From assembly GCF_003946275.1 (NCBI RefSeq), contig NZ_RHNQ01000019.1, positions 1 to 39,416 of the forward strand: a stretch of 39,416 bases of DNA, read 5' to 3'. Below, piece by piece: positions 9,103-18,892 of the stretch. Position 1 is the stretch's first letter, and every line of letters starts with the position of its first letter. The notes under the pieces are model-generated. The model saw only the letters and a program-made list of their open reading frames with translations. It was not told the DNA's origin and made no database searches. This DNA comes from Loigolactobacillus backii (GTDB taxonomy: Bacteria > Bacillota > Bacilli > Lactobacillales > Lactobacillaceae). The position numbers and the translations under genes were made by a program.

Positions 9103-9294
9103 TTATTTTTGTCCCGCCGTTCGATCATAATGATAGGTCACATTTCCGCCTCGATGGGCTTCCCCCACAATACTTTTACGTCTTGGATAATCCAACCAAG
9201 CCGTCCGAAAAGCGTAAAAGTCATCTTTAGAAACCTCAATTATTTGTCTTTTTCCGGCCTCTAGTTCCGCTAATTGTGTTTTATAATCGGTCAT
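9103..9294 (-). CDS. Small protein of unknown function (63 residues)
   Basis: Not assigned to a named family. It is hydrophilic, with no signal peptide or membrane segment. It begins with a charged helix (TDYKTQLAELEAGKRQ), then a DDFYAFRTAWLDYPRRKSIVGEAHRGG region, and ends with a tyrosine/histidine-rich strand (NVTYHYDRT). The ATG has GAGG nine bases upstream. It is divergent from clpE, with 230 bp between starts, and lies upstream of ptsH in the same direction. The clean start, the ribosome binding site and its own upstream -10-like sequences make it a likely real gene. Confidence 0.7.
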   Translation of the reverse strand: MTDYKTQLAELEAGKRQIIEVSKDDFYAFRTAWLDYPRRKSIVGEAHRGGNVTYHYDRTAGQK

Positions 9295-9403
9295 TTTCTT
9301 TGCCTCATTTCTTTTCCTATCCTATAATAATAGTGTACACGACATATGTTTGAAATGAAATTAGCACTCGAAAATATTTCTGCCAAATTTTCGTGTTAAT
9401 TCC

Positions 9404-9432
9404 TTGCATCTCAAAACATTAATTTGTATAAT
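9404..9432 (+). promoter_or_regulatory. Promoter of clpE
   Basis: -35 TTGCAT (9404-9409), a 17-bp spacer, and -10 TATAAT (9427-9432) preceded by TTG. The CtsR operator begins nine bases after the -10, so a bound repressor would cover the start of transcription. Confidence 0.85.
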
Positions 9433-9441
9433 ACATTTGAA

Positions 9442-9458
9442 GGTCAAAGATGGTCAAA
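9442..9458 (+). promoter_or_regulatory. CtsR operator
   Basis: A direct repeat GGTCAAA-GAT-GGTCAAA. This is an exact match to the CtsR heptad consensus RGTCAAA-NAN-RGTCAAA. It sits over the predicted transcription start of clpE and indicates heat-shock control. The ctsR gene itself is not in this window. Confidence 0.95.
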
Positions 9459-9524
9459 TAAACCTTTGCCTTTTACCCTATCTATAACGACAATAATTAT
9501 GTATGAAAGGTTGTGAAATAGTCG

Positions 9525-11762
9525 ATGCTATGTCAAAACTGTCATAAGAACGAGGCAACCATCCATTTATATACAAATGTCAATGGCACTCGCCAACAGA
9601 TCGATCTTTGTCAAAATTGTTACCAATTATTAAAGAAACAACAAGGTAACCCAACTGGTGGTCAACCAATTAATGCGGCTGGCACTGGCGATCCATTTGG
9701 CTTTAGTAACTTAGACGACATTTTCCGGGCTATGGGCCAAGGTAGTATGCCTGAGAATAATGGCCAATCATTCCAACAAGGTCCCCAGACGCAAGCCGGT
9801 GGTAACGGCGGTAACGGTCGTGGTGGTAAAAATGGTAATGGTGGCCTACTTGAACAATTTGGTGTTAACCTCACCAACTTAGCCAAGCAAGGTAAAGTTG
9901 ACCCAGTCATTGGTCGCGATAAAGAAATTGAACGTGTCATTGAAATTCTAAATCGTCGAACAAAAAATAACCCAGTCCTCATTGGTGAGGCTGGTGTCGG
10001 TAAAACCGCAGTCGTCGAGGGCTTGGCCCAAAAGATTGTGGCCGGACAAGTACCACAAAAGCTACAAAATAAAGAAATCATTCGCTTGGATGTTGTTTCA
10101 CTTGTTCAAGGGACCGGTATTCGTGGTCAATTTGAGCAACGGATGCAACAGTTAATGGATGAAGTTCGTAAAAATGAAAATGTCATTCTCTTTATTGATG
10201 AAATTCACGAAATTATGGGTGCTGGTAATGCCGAAGGTGGAATGGACGCTGGTAACGTTTTGAAGCCGGCCCTTGCTCGTGGTGATTTCCAATTAGTTGG
10301 TGCAACGACATCAAATGAATACCGTAAAATTGAAAAAGACGCGGCACTTGAACGCCGTTTTCAGCCAGTTCACGTTGAAGAACCAACTGTAGACGAAACA
10401 GTGCAGATTTTAAAGGGATTGCAAAAGAAGTACGAAGATTACCATCACGTTAAGTATACTGATGAAGCAATCAATGCTGCCGCAACCTTGTCTAACCGTT
10501 ATATTCAGGATCGTTTCTTACCAGATAAGGCCATTGACCTACTTGATGAGGCTGGTTCTAAAAAGAACTTAACGATTAATACAGTTGATCCAAAAGTCAT
10601 TAAGGAAAAAATGCAACAGGCTGAAAGTCAAAAACAACAGGCTTTAAAGCAAGAAGATTACGAAAAGGCCGCTTACTATCGTGATCAAGTCAAAAAATTG
10701 ACTAAAATGCAAGCCAGCGATACTGCTAGCGAGGATACACCATCCATTGGTGAAAGTGACATGGAACAAATTGTCGAAGAAAAGACAAATATTCCTGTCG
10801 GTGAATTACATTCAAAAGAACAGAAACAATTAAGAACATTAGCTAGTGACCTTGACAAACATGTTATTGGTCAAACTGAAGCAGTTAACAAGGTTGCACG
10901 GGCGATTCGCCGGAATCGGATTGGCTTTAATAAATCTGGCCGTCCAATTGGTTCTTTCTTGTTTGTTGGCCCTACTGGTATTGGTAAAACCGAGCTGGCT
11001 AAGCAATTGGCTCAAGAACTATTTGGCTCAGAAGACTCCATGATTCGTTTTGATATGAGTGAATATATGGAGAAACATTCGGTTTCCAAGTTAATCGGTT
11101 CACCGCCTGGCTACGTTGGTTATGAAGAAGCTGGGCAATTAACTGAAAAAGTTCGCCGTAATCCTTATAGTTTAATTTTACTGGATGAAATTGAAAAGGC
11201 ACATCCTGATGTGATGCACATGTTCTTACAAATTCTTGACGACGGTCGTTTGACTGATGCACAGGGTCGAACTGTCAGTTTCAAGGATACGATTATCATC
11301 ATGACCTCTAATGCTGGTCAAGGTGACGCCGAAGCTAATGTTGGTTTTGGTGCTGCCGCTGCTGGCCAAACACATTCAATTATTGATCAGCTTTCTAATT
11401 ACTTTAAACCTGAATTTTTAAACCGTTTTGACGATATTGTTGAATTTAACTCTTTGACGAAGAAAGATTTGTTGAAGATCGTCGATTTGATGTTGGCCGA
11501 CGTTAACCAAATGACTGCTGACCAAGGTTTAACTATTCACGTCACCGAAGCCGCCAAAGAAAAATTAGTTGATCTAGGTTACAATCCTGCTATGGGTGCA
11601 CGACCATTACGCCGTGTTATTCAAGAGCAAATTGAAGACCAAGTTGCTGATTATTATTTGGATCACGCTGATGAAAAGGAACTAGAGGCTCATCTCTTAA
11701 AGGATAAGATTGTGATTGACTCCCAGAAACCAGCGATTCAACCAGCAACCGATAAAGCTTAA
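9525..11762 (+). CDS. clpE: ATP-dependent Clp protease ATP-binding subunit ClpE
   Basis: A 745-residue Hsp100 unfoldase that feeds ClpP and acts in disaggregation under heat stress. The N-terminus has the zinc finger typical of ClpE, with CXXC pairs at residues 3-6 and 29-32. A Gly/Asn/Gln-rich linker follows (about 45-108), then AAA domain 1 ([17 protein letters not shown]). Next come a UVR-like coiled segment ([17 protein letters not shown]), AAA domain 2 ([23 protein letters not shown]) and the C-terminal small domain ([12 protein letters not shown]). The [10 protein letters not shown] and [10 protein letters not shown] linker is strongly glycine-rich. Control is by the CtsR site upstream. 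A family 1 repeat with terminator follows the stop. Confidence 0.97.
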   Translation: MLCQNCHKNEATIHLYTNVNGTRQQIDLCQNCYQLLKKQQGNPTGGQPINAAGTGDPFGFSNLDDIFRAMGQGSMPENNGQSFQQGPQTQAGGNGGNGRGGKNGNGGLLEQFGVNLTNLAKQGKVDPVIGRDKEIERVIEILNRRTKNNPVLIGEAGVGKTAVVEGLAQKIVAGQVPQKLQNKEIIRLDVVSLVQGTGIRGQFEQRMQQLMDEVRKNENVILFIDEIHEIMGAGNAEGGMDAGNVLKPALARGDFQLVGATTSNEYRKIEKDAALERRFQPVHVEEPTVDETVQILKGLQKKYEDYHHVKYTDEAINAAATLSNRYIQDRFLPDKAIDLLDEAGSKKNLTINTVDPKVIKEKMQQAESQKQQALKQEDYEKAAYYRDQVKKLTKMQASDTASEDTPSIGESDMEQIVEEKTNIPVGELHSKEQKQLRTLASDLDKHVIGQTEAVNKVARAIRRNRIGFNKSGRPIGSFLFVGPTGIGKTELAKQLAQELFGSEDSMIRFDMSEYMEKHSVSKLIGSPPGYVGYEEAGQLTEKVRRNPYSLILLDEIEKAHPDVMHMFLQILDDGRLTDAQGRTVSFKDTIIIMTSNAGQGDAEANVGFGAAAAGQTHSIIDQLSNYFKPEFLNRFDDIVEFNSLTKKDLLKIVDLMLADVNQMTADQGLTIHVTEAAKEKLVDLGYNPAMGARPLRRVIQEQIEDQVADYYLDHADEKELEAHLLKDKIVIDSQKPAIQPATDKA

Positions 11763-11781
11763 ATAATGATCCAAGATTAAC

Positions 11782-11957
11782 GGAAGTGGGACAAAAGTTG
11801 GTTTTGGGTTTACTACGTAACATAAGCTAATCCAATAACCGGACTATGGTTATTGGATTTGGCTGTAGTTAGGCACGTGAACCCAGACTTTTGGTGCACG
11901 TTCTAGAATAATGATCGTAAACAATAAGAGGCCAGGACAAAAGTCCTGGCCTTATTT
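11782..11957 (+). repeat. Family 1 intergenic repeat, copy 2 (with terminator)
   Basis: Starts with GTGGGACAAAAGTTGG and contains AATCCAATAACC / GGTTATTGGATT, GTGAACCCAGACTTTTGG and ACGTTCTAGAATAATGATCG. It ends with the hairpin AAGAGGCCAGGAC-AAAA-GTCCTGGCCTTATTTTG (11927-11957), a likely clpE terminator. Orientation is the same as clpE. Confidence 0.85.
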
Positions 11958-12088
11958 TGTTGCTTTATCTATTTCGAAAACGTGCTCCACTATTCTTATC
12001 GGGATTACTTAAAAGCATAATAATTCTCTTTTAGCAACTGATTCTTTATAATATTAGGAAAGAACTAGTCTAAGGAGGCACACTGATT

Positions 12089-12382
12089 ATGAAATTAATT
12101 GATGTTACAAATAGTTACGTTGATGTCGTGACCAATCAGCTAAATAGTACCGATGCTCATCACGTTCGTGTCTATTCACTAGGTAATACAACGGTTATTT
12201 TCACTAGGGCAACAAACCATGATGAAATTCTATTAACTAATCGATCGCGCAATATCCAAACAAATGAAATCGATTACGTGTTAGATCAATTGGTTCACCT
12301 CACCCAGGCCGAGGTTAAACCCATTATTTCAGATAAATTGGCCGAAATTTCAATTACTCGCAACAATAAAGTTAGTAGCTGA
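12089..12382 (+). CDS. DUF1827 family protein
   Basis: A 97-residue protein of the Lactobacillales DUF1827 family; function unknown. Family-like segments are the opening MKLIDVTNSYVDVVTNQL, then DAHHVRVYSLGNTTVIF and the C-terminal LAEISITR. It looks like a small alpha/beta domain, with no signal peptide or membrane segment. The start is well supported by AAGGAGG (12072-12078), ten bases before ATG. A -10 TATAAT lies at 12047-12052. It follows clpE, but the family 1 terminator and its own promoter make it a separate unit. Confidence 0.8.
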   Translation: MKLIDVTNSYVDVVTNQLNSTDAHHVRVYSLGNTTVIFTRATNHDEILLTNRSRNIQTNEIDYVLDQLVHLTQAEVKPIISDKLAEISITRNNKVSS

Positions 12383-12397
12383 ATTGGCTAGGTCGTG

Positions 12398-12452
12398 TTT
12401 GGACAATGGCTTTATTAGTATTTCCCTGACTAATTTAGTGTAAACGTGTTTG
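12398..12452 (+). repeat. Family 2 repeat fragment (conserved end module)
   Basis: A stretch containing TTAGTATTT, TGACTAATTTAG and AAACGTGTTTGAAA. The same three blocks recur in order at 27119-27175 and in reverse at 33470-33520, and in a diverged form at 18893-18953. Here it runs directly into the terminator of the preceding gene. Confidence 0.7.
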
Positions 12453-12506
12453 AAAGTTAAGTCGCCTTTGCGTTGATAACTATGGCTAAGGTGGCCTAAC
12501 TTTTTT
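12453..12506 (+). terminator. Terminator after the DUF1827 gene
   Basis: A stem of about 16 bp, AAAGTTA..CCTT (12453-12468) with AAGG..TAACTTT (12488-12503), with two G-U pairs and one mismatch. It is followed by a T-run. Confidence 0.75.
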
Positions 12507-12640
12507 CGTGGCCGCAACCATTTGTAAGAGACTATCTAAAAATATGATTTAACACACAATTTTTTACACCACTAGAAAAGACTGCTAAACTAAAAATAAA
12601 GCGATTTAATAAACAGTCACCGGCAAAGGGGGATTTTAAG

Positions 12641-13750
12641 ATGAGAAAATTTTTACGCCTAATTCGACGCTTACTCAATCCTAAAAAAGTGGCTGTCCCC
12701 GCCTCAATTGAAGTTTCCACACCTGAACTTCCCGCAGTTGAGCCACGCAACAAAGCATCATTGGCTTATTTGCCACAAACGCGGTCACTTATTCCGGCGG
12801 TTCAATCTGCCCTCGTCGTTGTCTTTTACCTAACTGAAACCGGTAAACAACTCGCTAAACCATTAATTTTTAGTGGCCAGTTAAACCAAGCGTTTAAAGT
12901 TAATTTCCCAGAATTTAATAATTATTATTTGGCCACAATTACAAACTATCACAGCTATTTTGTCTATCCCCGAACGAGTATTCAATTAATCTACGCCCAA
13001 CAAGTTGCGGCCCCAGTTATTGTCTTTCACTTTAACCAAGAGCACCAACTTTTGCGCCAACCTGAATACTTAGTAGGCACATTAGGCGCTCCCTACCAAA
13101 CCCACCACCTCCACTTAAAGCAGTACCGTGCTGTTCGGGCGACAAGTAATCGCCAAGGCCAGTTTAGTGGCAAAACCCAGATTGTAAATTATTTTTATCA
13201 AACCTCTGCTATCATTTGGTCAACGCGCTACTTGGACAGCTACATTAGCCTTCGCACTCAAGTCCAAGCGTTTCGCTTTCCTGGTCAATCACCTTTACGG
13301 TCTAGCCTACCAAAGCAATCAATCTGGCGCATATTCCGTAAGGTCAAAATCTTTGATGGCAGTCTTTGGTATGACCTTGGTGGCCAGTGGATTTCCGTTG
13401 TCCACGCTAGTCGGCTTAAACAATCACCATTTATTCGCCAGCAACCAAAACCGTTAACGCCACCACTATTTAGACAAACCGCAATTATTCCAGGATCGCG
13501 CCGAGCTGCCATCTCGTTTGCCAGCGATCAGGCCGTTACAACTTGGTCAAAGCCCTACGGCGACCCCCTACACCGACTTCGTCACGGCCAAATCGTTAAT
13601 ATCATTAAGGGAACGATTTTAAATAATAACAGTGTTTGGTACGAGCTAGAGGACGCTTCATGGCTCGAGGAGCACTATTTACACTTATTACCCCCAATTA
13701 ATTTATTTAATCGACCGATTCAGCGCCTGCAACTTTCTGAGCGGTCCTAA
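12641..13750 (+). CDS. MucBP-like and SH3-like repeat protein without signal peptide
   Basis: A 369-residue basic protein of unknown function. After a cationic N-terminus (RKFLRLIRRLLNPKK) there are two units resembling MucBP mucin-binding domains. One spans about 57-123 (ALVVVFYLTETGKQL .. IQLIYAQ) and the other about 124-187 (APVIVFHFNQEHQLL .. TQIVNYFYQ). Two SH3-like repeats follow, ending in WYDLGGQWISVVHASRL and WYELEDASWLEEHYLHLL. No hydrophobic signal peptide, LPXTG or membrane anchor is seen, which is odd because these domains normally work outside the cell. The start is ATG with AAAGGGGGA upstream. Homology to MucBP is by pattern only. Alternatives are a non-classically exported wall protein or a membrane-edge cytoplasmic protein. 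Confidence 0.7.
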   Translation: MRKFLRLIRRLLNPKKVAVPASIEVSTPELPAVEPRNKASLAYLPQTRSLIPAVQSALVVVFYLTETGKQLAKPLIFSGQLNQAFKVNFPEFNNYYLATITNYHSYFVYPRTSIQLIYAQQVAAPVIVFHFNQEHQLLRQPEYLVGTLGAPYQTHHLHLKQYRAVRATSNRQGQFSGKTQIVNYFYQTSAIIWSTRYLDSYISLRTQVQAFRFPGQSPLRSSLPKQSIWRIFRKVKIFDGSLWYDLGGQWISVVHASRLKQSPFIRQQPKPLTPPLFRQTAIIPGSRRAAISFASDQAVTTWSKPYGDPLHRLRHGQIVNIIKGTILNNNSVWYELEDASWLEEHYLHLLPPINLFNRPIQRLQLSERS

Positions 13751-13760
13751 CAAGACACAA

Positions 13761-13858
13761 AAAAATGAGTCAAAAAGTAGGTTAAAAGGTTATTTCGCTT
13801 TAACAATTAATTTGTTAAGCGGAAAGTCTTTATCTTTTACTTTGTGACTCATATTTTT
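13761..13858. terminator. Long nested bidirectional terminator
   Basis: The outer stem is ATGAGTCAAAAAGTA (13765-13779) with TACTTTGTGACTCAT (13838-13852), with one mismatch. An inner hairpin is formed by TTTCGCTTTAACAA and TTGTTAAGCGGAAA. An A-run precedes it and a T-run follows. It separates the convergent MucBP-like gene and prfC. Confidence 0.8.
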
Positions 13859-13890
13859 ATGCCCTAAAACTGCACTATTCTAATAAGTTG

Positions 13891-15504
13891 CTAATGCTTT
13901 TTACTAGCAGAAACCATATTCGTTGATAATTTCTCAGTTAACTTAATATCCGGATATTTCTGCTTAAACCAGCGCTCTGCAAATTCATTTTCAAATAAGA
14001 ATAGTGGCGCATCATTTTGATCACGAACCAATAAATTACGTGAAGAAGACATTTTTTCATCTAATTGCGCGGGATCAATCCAGCGGGCAATCTTTTCGCC
14101 CATTGGTTCCATGATCACATCCGAATTATATTCGTTCTTCATCCGAAATTGGAAAACTTCAAACTGTAATTGACCAACTGCCCCTAAAACATAATCATTA
14201 GTTAAATAGGTTCGGTACAATTGAATGGCGCCCTCTTGCACTAACTGATTCATGCCCTTGTGAAATGATTTTTGCTTCATCACATTTTTTGCATCTACTT
14301 TAACAAATAATTCGGGCGTGAATTGTGGTAATTTTTCAAATTTAATGTGCCTTTTACCGGTATAAATTGTATCCCCAATTTGAAAATTACCCGTATCATA
14401 AAGGCCAACAATATCACCAGCCACGGCCGACTCCACGGATTCCCTAGTATTGGCCATAAACTCCGTTGAATTAGACAAACGCAATTTGCGCTGGGTTCGT
14501 TCTAAAGTAACATCCATCCCCCGCTCAAATTCACCTGAACAAACTCGAATAAAAGCAATCCGATCACGGTGATTAGGGTTCATATTAGCCTGAATCTTAA
14601 AAACAAATCCAGAAAACTCACTTGCCACTGGTTCAATGAGGTCGTCATCCTGCGTTTTATGCGCGGCCGGTGCAGGTGCGTACTCTAAATAATTTTCCAA
14701 GAAAGTTTTAACCCCAAAATTAGTTAAGGCAGAACCGAAGAAAACTGGCGTCTGTTCTCCCTTAGCAATTTTGGCTGTATCAAATTGATTACCGGCCTCT
14801 AGTAGTAACTGCGTGTTTTCTAATGCCTGTTGGTAAATCGATTCCTTTTTCAACGGGTGATCGCCAATGATTTCACCAGTTTCCTTATCCAAGGGTAAAT
14901 ATTGCCGACCATCTGCATCAGGATGATACAGGGCCACTCGCTGATTATAAATATCATAAAGACCGCGTAGATCCCTGCCCATGCCAATTGGCCAATTCAT
15001 TGGGTACGCCTCAATGTTTAATAATTCCTCTAATTCGGCAATTAAATCCAGCGGTTCCCGGGCATCACGATCCATTTTATTCATAAACGTAAAGATCGGA
15101 ATTCCCCGCATCCGACAAACCTGAAAAAGCTTTTTAGTTTGCGGTTCGATCCCTTTAGCGGCATCAATAACCATGACTGCCGAATCAACGGCCATCAAAG
15201 TGCGGTAAGTATCCTCTGAGAAGTCCTCATGGCCTGGTGTATCCAAAATGTTAATTCGCTTACCTTGGTAATCAAACTGCATTACGGAGCTAGTTACAGA
15301 GATTCCCCGTTGCTGCTCAATTGCCATCCAATCTGATTTAGCAAATTGGCCGGATTTTTTACCTTTGACGGTACCGGCAGAGCGAATAACGCCACCAAAT
15401 AACAGCAATTGCTCGGTAATTGTCGTTTTACCGGCATCAGGATGTGAAATGATAGCAAATGTTCGGCGTTTACTCACTGCTTGCTCTAATTCTTTATTTT
15501 GCAT
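13891..15504 (-). CDS. prfC: Peptide chain release factor 3
   Basis: A 537-residue translational GTPase that recycles RF1/RF2 from the ribosome after termination. The G domain shows G1 [14 protein letters not shown], the switch region [11 protein letters not shown]3 [14 protein letters not shown] and G4 [12 protein letters not shown]. The HPDAGKTT form and the length (about 520-540) separate it from EF-G and LepA. The C-terminal domain has [17 protein letters not shown], typical of RF3. The start is ATG after AAGGAAG. It follows the CorC-like gene in the same direction with a 71-bp gap, so the two may be cotranscribed. Confidence 0.97.
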   Translation of the reverse strand: MQNKELEQAVSKRRTFAIISHPDAGKTTITEQLLLFGGVIRSAGTVKGKKSGQFAKSDWMAIEQQRGISVTSSVMQFDYQGKRINILDTPGHEDFSEDTYRTLMAVDSAVMVIDAAKGIEPQTKKLFQVCRMRGIPIFTFMNKMDRDAREPLDLIAELEELLNIEAYPMNWPIGMGRDLRGLYDIYNQRVALYHPDADGRQYLPLDKETGEIIGDHPLKKESIYQQALENTQLLLEAGNQFDTAKIAKGEQTPVFFGSALTNFGVKTFLENYLEYAPAPAAHKTQDDDLIEPVASEFSGFVFKIQANMNPNHRDRIAFIRVCSGEFERGMDVTLERTQRKLRLSNSTEFMANTRESVESAVAGDIVGLYDTGNFQIGDTIYTGKRHIKFEKLPQFTPELFVKVDAKNVMKQKSFHKGMNQLVQEGAIQLYRTYLTNDYVLGAVGQLQFEVFQFRMKNEYNSDVIMEPMGEKIARWIDPAQLDEKMSSSRNLLVRDQNDAPLFLFENEFAERWFKQKYPDIKLTEKLSTNMVSASKKH

Positions 15505-15575
15505 AACTTAGTTCCTTCCTAAAAGGTAGCCTAACTATGTTCCAAAACTGTTTTTGGCACAGTCTGATCAGTTTC

Positions 15576-16880
15576 CTAGTCACTATCATCGGCCGCCGAT
15601 TGCGCGACTGCAGTCGGCAACTCAACCTTAATATCCAATAACCGTGAACCATCCATTTCGCCCGTTGTCAACTTAATATTGTTAGGCAAAGTCATGGTTA
15701 GCTGCTGCCCTTCTTCTGGAATAGTCCCTAAACCAGTCAGCACGTAGCCTGCAATCGTATCAACGTCTGGATTATCTAGGTCAGTTGCAAAAAGATCATT
15801 AAAATCATCCAGGGGCATACTGCCTTTGACGGTATAGTGCCGTTCATCTATTTGGCGGTAAAGAACCTCGGCCTCATCAGTCTCATCATCGATTTCACCA
15901 ACAATTTCTTCTAGTAAATCTTCAATGGTCACTAACCCAACCAAACCGCCGTACTCATCAAGTAGGATTCCCATTTGATTTTGACTCTTTTTCATTTCAT
16001 ATAATAAATCGTCAATCATTATTGTTTCCGGAACGTAGAGTGCTTCTTGCATAACCTCTGCAAGTTGAACATTTTCAAAACCAATCTCATGCGCACGTTG
16101 CATAATATTTTTAATGTGGACAATTCCAACAACCTTATCCTTATCCCCTTGATAAACTGGAATTCGGGAATAGTTCTGACTTAAAATCGATGTGATGTTC
16201 TGTTGATTAGTATCATCCAAGTTAATCATAAAGGCATCTGTCCGCGGTACCATGACCTCACGGGCCATTTTGCGCCGCATCTCAATAATTCCTTCAAACA
16301 TTTCAAATTCATCAGATTCAATGACGCCGCTTTTTTGCCCACTTTCAATCATATCAACCATATCTTCACGGGTTAATTCCGGGCGTTTAACGCTGGCACC
16401 TGAAGGCCCAAGTTTCGTCAACAACCATAATAATGGCTTAAACAACTGCGTTAATAAATTAACGAAACCTGCTGCCATCAAGGCTAATGATTGAGCCCTA
16501 ACTTGACCAAATTTACGTGGTAAAACACTGGTAAAACTGAATAAAATAATACTCATAAATATCGCAATTAAAAGACCTAACAGCGTTTCATTAGTAAAAT
16601 CAGGCCAAAGTCGGACACCAATTAATAAGCCTAGTACACCAATGGAGATATCAATAAAGATGATTAATAGCTCCAAAGTTGCACTAACCTCAGTTACTTG
16701 ATCAACTACTTTTGCCAAGCGCTTAGCCTTCCGTTTACCTGCATCAACTAAGCGCTGTGCCTGGGCCTTCGATATCGTATTTATTGCAATCATTACCGCA
16801 GTTAAAAAGCCACGTAAACCAATCAAAATAAGCGCTAAAACTAATTGCACCCATATATGACTGCCAGGGTCAGAACTCAT
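15576..16880 (-). CDS. CNNM/CorC-type membrane protein with CBS pair (HlyC/CorC family)
   Basis: A 434-residue protein from the preferred ATG (MSSDPGSHIWVQ), which has GGAG 11 bases upstream; a TTG seven codons earlier is less likely. Layout: an N-terminal DUF21/CNNM membrane domain of four hydrophobic segments, a linker EMFEGIIEMRRKMAREVMVPRTDAF, two CBS domains (about 205-325, including GIVHIKNIM and LLDEYGGLVGLVTIEDLLEEIVGEI), then a CorC_HlyC domain (YTVKGSMPLDDFN .. DTIAGYVLTGLGTIPEEG). The family is linked to magnesium or cobalt homeostasis; calling it a haemolysin is historical. It lies directly upstream of prfC. Confidence 0.92.
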   Translation of the reverse strand: MSSDPGSHIWVQLVLALILIGLRGFLTAVMIAINTISKAQAQRLVDAGKRKAKRLAKVVDQVTEVSATLELLIIFIDISIGVLGLLIGVRLWPDFTNETLLGLLIAIFMSIILFSFTSVLPRKFGQVRAQSLALMAAGFVNLLTQLFKPLLWLLTKLGPSGASVKRPELTREDMVDMIESGQKSGVIESDEFEMFEGIIEMRRKMAREVMVPRTDAFMINLDDTNQQNITSILSQNYSRIPVYQGDKDKVVGIVHIKNIMQRAHEIGFENVQLAEVMQEALYVPETIMIDDLLYEMKKSQNQMGILLDEYGGLVGLVTIEDLLEEIVGEIDDETDEAEVLYRQIDERHYTVKGSMPLDDFNDLFATDLDNPDVDTIAGYVLTGLGTIPEEGQQLTMTLPNNIKLTTGEMDGSRLLDIKVELPTAVAQSAADDSD

Positions 16881-17113
16881 CGCCACATCCACTCCGTTCA
16901 ATTTTTATTAATCGACTGTTCTAAAATACTTTCTAATTCTACGCCACAAGCGAAGCTAGTAATAATCCGCAATTGTGAACTACTAGTTACGATCATTGAA
17001 TAATAGGACATTTGAACCAATTTTTTTGTAGAATACTCACAAAAAAGGTTTCAAATCACTTCCTAAAAGTCACTGTCAAATACTAACATTAAATACCGTT
17101 CTTTTCAATTTCA

Positions 17114-18256
17114 CTAGTCAGTCTTATTTGCCTTTTGGGATTCAGCCGCAGGTAATTCTTTTTCCCGTGTACGTAGTTGGTAAATATCCCAGAAGTACTT
17201 AACAACTGTCTTAACGATTGCGTAAAAAGGAATTGCTAAAATCATTCCCAGTATTCCAGAAATATTACCGGCCACCAATAATAAGATGATGATCGTCAAG
17301 GGATGAATTGACAGCGTTCGGCCAATAACGTTGGGATAAATAAAGTTACCATCCACCTGCTGAACGACGACGACAACGATAATCACCAATATAATCTGCA
17401 TTGGCGACACAGTTAGAGCGACAATCAGGGCAGGTGCAATTCCAATGTACGGGCCAACATAGGGAATAATATTGCAAATACCAGCAATAAAACCGAGCAA
17501 AAAGGCATAGGGCATCCCAATCAACAAATAACCTAGAAAAGTAAAAACACCAACAAAGGTACACTCAATAAGTTGGCCACCAATATAGGTCGAGATTGTT
17601 TCCCCCATTTTTGAAAGTAAATCGGTTGTCTCAGCTTTATAGCGATTGGGCATTAATTTTTGAATACTGGGAATTAACCGGTGCCCATCTTTCAACATAT
17701 AAAACAACATCACTGGAATAGTGATCGCTGTAATCGCAACACTTGTCACGGTACCAACAACGGAACCAAGACTAGAAGTGACCGAACTCATGACGGATTG
17801 CAAGATATCACTAAATGATAAATTCAATTGATTAATGTATTTTTCGGCATCAACATTCTGTAGCCAGGGGCTTTTCAGCCATTCCCGGGCCGTCTTTTCC
17901 ATGGCCGACGCAAAATCGGGCAAACTAACGACTAATTGTGCAATTTGTTTAACTAAATTTGGGATAACGGTCATCACAATCAGCGCTAACCCACCAAAGA
18001 AAATCAGGAAAACAATTAGGATTGCCCAATTTCGGGAAATTTTCAAATGACCTAATAATTTAATTAGGGGATTAAATAGATAAAACAAAAATCCGGCAAT
18101 TAGAATAGGGATAAACAAGGTTGAAACAAAAGTTCCAATTGGTGAAAAAACAAAACTAATTTTCGTACAAACAAAAATTAAACTTGCGACAATTAGCAGT
18201 TCTAGTGACCAGAACATTAATCGTGATTTTTGTAGCCGTTCAAACATCCGCATCAT
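17114..18256 (-). CDS. AI-2E family transporter (UPF0118 permease)
   Basis: A 380-residue membrane protein of the AI-2E/UPF0118 family with about eight hydrophobic segments. Family signatures seen are GFLFYLFNPLIKLL, the middle amphipathic region before TAITIPVMLFYMLKDG, GMPYAFLLGFIAGICNIIPYVGPYIG, and VQQVDGNFIYPNVIGRTLSIHPLTIIILLL. The substrate is not predictable: members include AI-2 exporters and Na+/H+ antiporters. The start is uncertain between ATGs at codons 1, 2 and 4, all close to AAAGGA; codon 2 or 4 has better spacing. No luxS or other quorum gene is nearby. Confidence 0.9.
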   Translation of the reverse strand: MMRMFERLQKSRLMFWSLELLIVASLIFVCTKISFVFSPIGTFVSTLFIPILIAGFLFYLFNPLIKLLGHLKISRNWAILIVFLIFFGGLALIVMTVIPNLVKQIAQLVVSLPDFASAMEKTAREWLKSPWLQNVDAEKYINQLNLSFSDILQSVMSSVTSSLGSVVGTVTSVAITAITIPVMLFYMLKDGHRLIPSIQKLMPNRYKAETTDLLSKMGETISTYIGGQLIECTFVGVFTFLGYLLIGMPYAFLLGFIAGICNIIPYVGPYIGIAPALIVALTVSPMQIILVIIVVVVVQQVDGNFIYPNVIGRTLSIHPLTIIILLLVAGNISGILGMILAIPFYAIVKTVVKYFWDIYQLRTREKELPAAESQKANKTD

Positions 18257-18373
18257 TTCCTTTCACAGTGGCCAGTTTACACCGTGCGCATTATGTTATA
18301 ATTATTTTACCAAATTTAAGAAAACTATTTTATTTGGTCGCCTAGTTCTAAATCTTACGAAGAAGGTTGAACC

Positions 18374-18829
18374 ATGAAAATTTTACATACTACTGACACT
18401 ACAAACCAAATCTACCAAGACGCCTTAAGTATTCGGAAACGTGTTTTCGTCACCGAACAAAACGTTAGCCTTGCTCTCGAAATTGATGAAAATGAAACTA
18501 AGACCGTTCACTTTGTCGGCTACGTGAATGGTCAAGCAGTGACCACCGCTCGGTTACTACCTGAAAAGGCTGCCTTTCACGTCCAGCGAGTAGCCACTCT
18601 CAAAATAGCACGCGGTCACCATTACGGGCAACAATTATTCACTGCCTTAGAAGATTACGCCGTGGCCCACAATAAACCGGCACTAATTCTTGGTGGCCAA
18701 GATCAGGCACTGGGCTTTTACGAAAAACTTGGCTTTCATAAAACGGAACGGCCAGGCTTCCTAGATGCCGGCATCCCCCACCACGAAATGTATAAACAGC
18801 TATCGAGTGGCCAAGTGCCCAAAGGTTAA
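18374..18829 (+). CDS. GNAT family N-acetyltransferase
   Basis: A 151-residue acetyltransferase of the ElaA/YjcF-like GNAT group; substrate unknown. Seen: IRKRVFVTEQNVSLALEIDENE near the N-terminus, the beta-strand VNGQAVTTARLLP, the acetyl-CoA loop region VQRVATLKIARGHHYGQQLFTALEDYA, and the C-terminal GGQDQALGFYEKLGFHKT. It is cytoplasmic. AGAAGG precedes the ATG by eight bases. It is divergent from the AI-2E gene and convergent with the DUF402 gene, so it stands alone. Confidence 0.9.
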   Translation: MKILHTTDTTNQIYQDALSIRKRVFVTEQNVSLALEIDENETKTVHFVGYVNGQAVTTARLLPEKAAFHVQRVATLKIARGHHYGQQLFTALEDYAVAHNKPALILGGQDQALGFYEKLGFHKTERPGFLDAGIPHHEMYKQLSSGQVPKG

Positions 18830-18892
18830 AACCAGATCGTAATTCAATTACGGCTTACCTCGCTTACCACCTGGATAAAGTGTACCTAGCGC

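Noticed and set aside
9662-10081. 139-codon open frame opposite clpE
   Set aside because: It is the reverse of the glycine-rich linker and first AAA domain; proline/arginine-rich shadow coding with no start signal.
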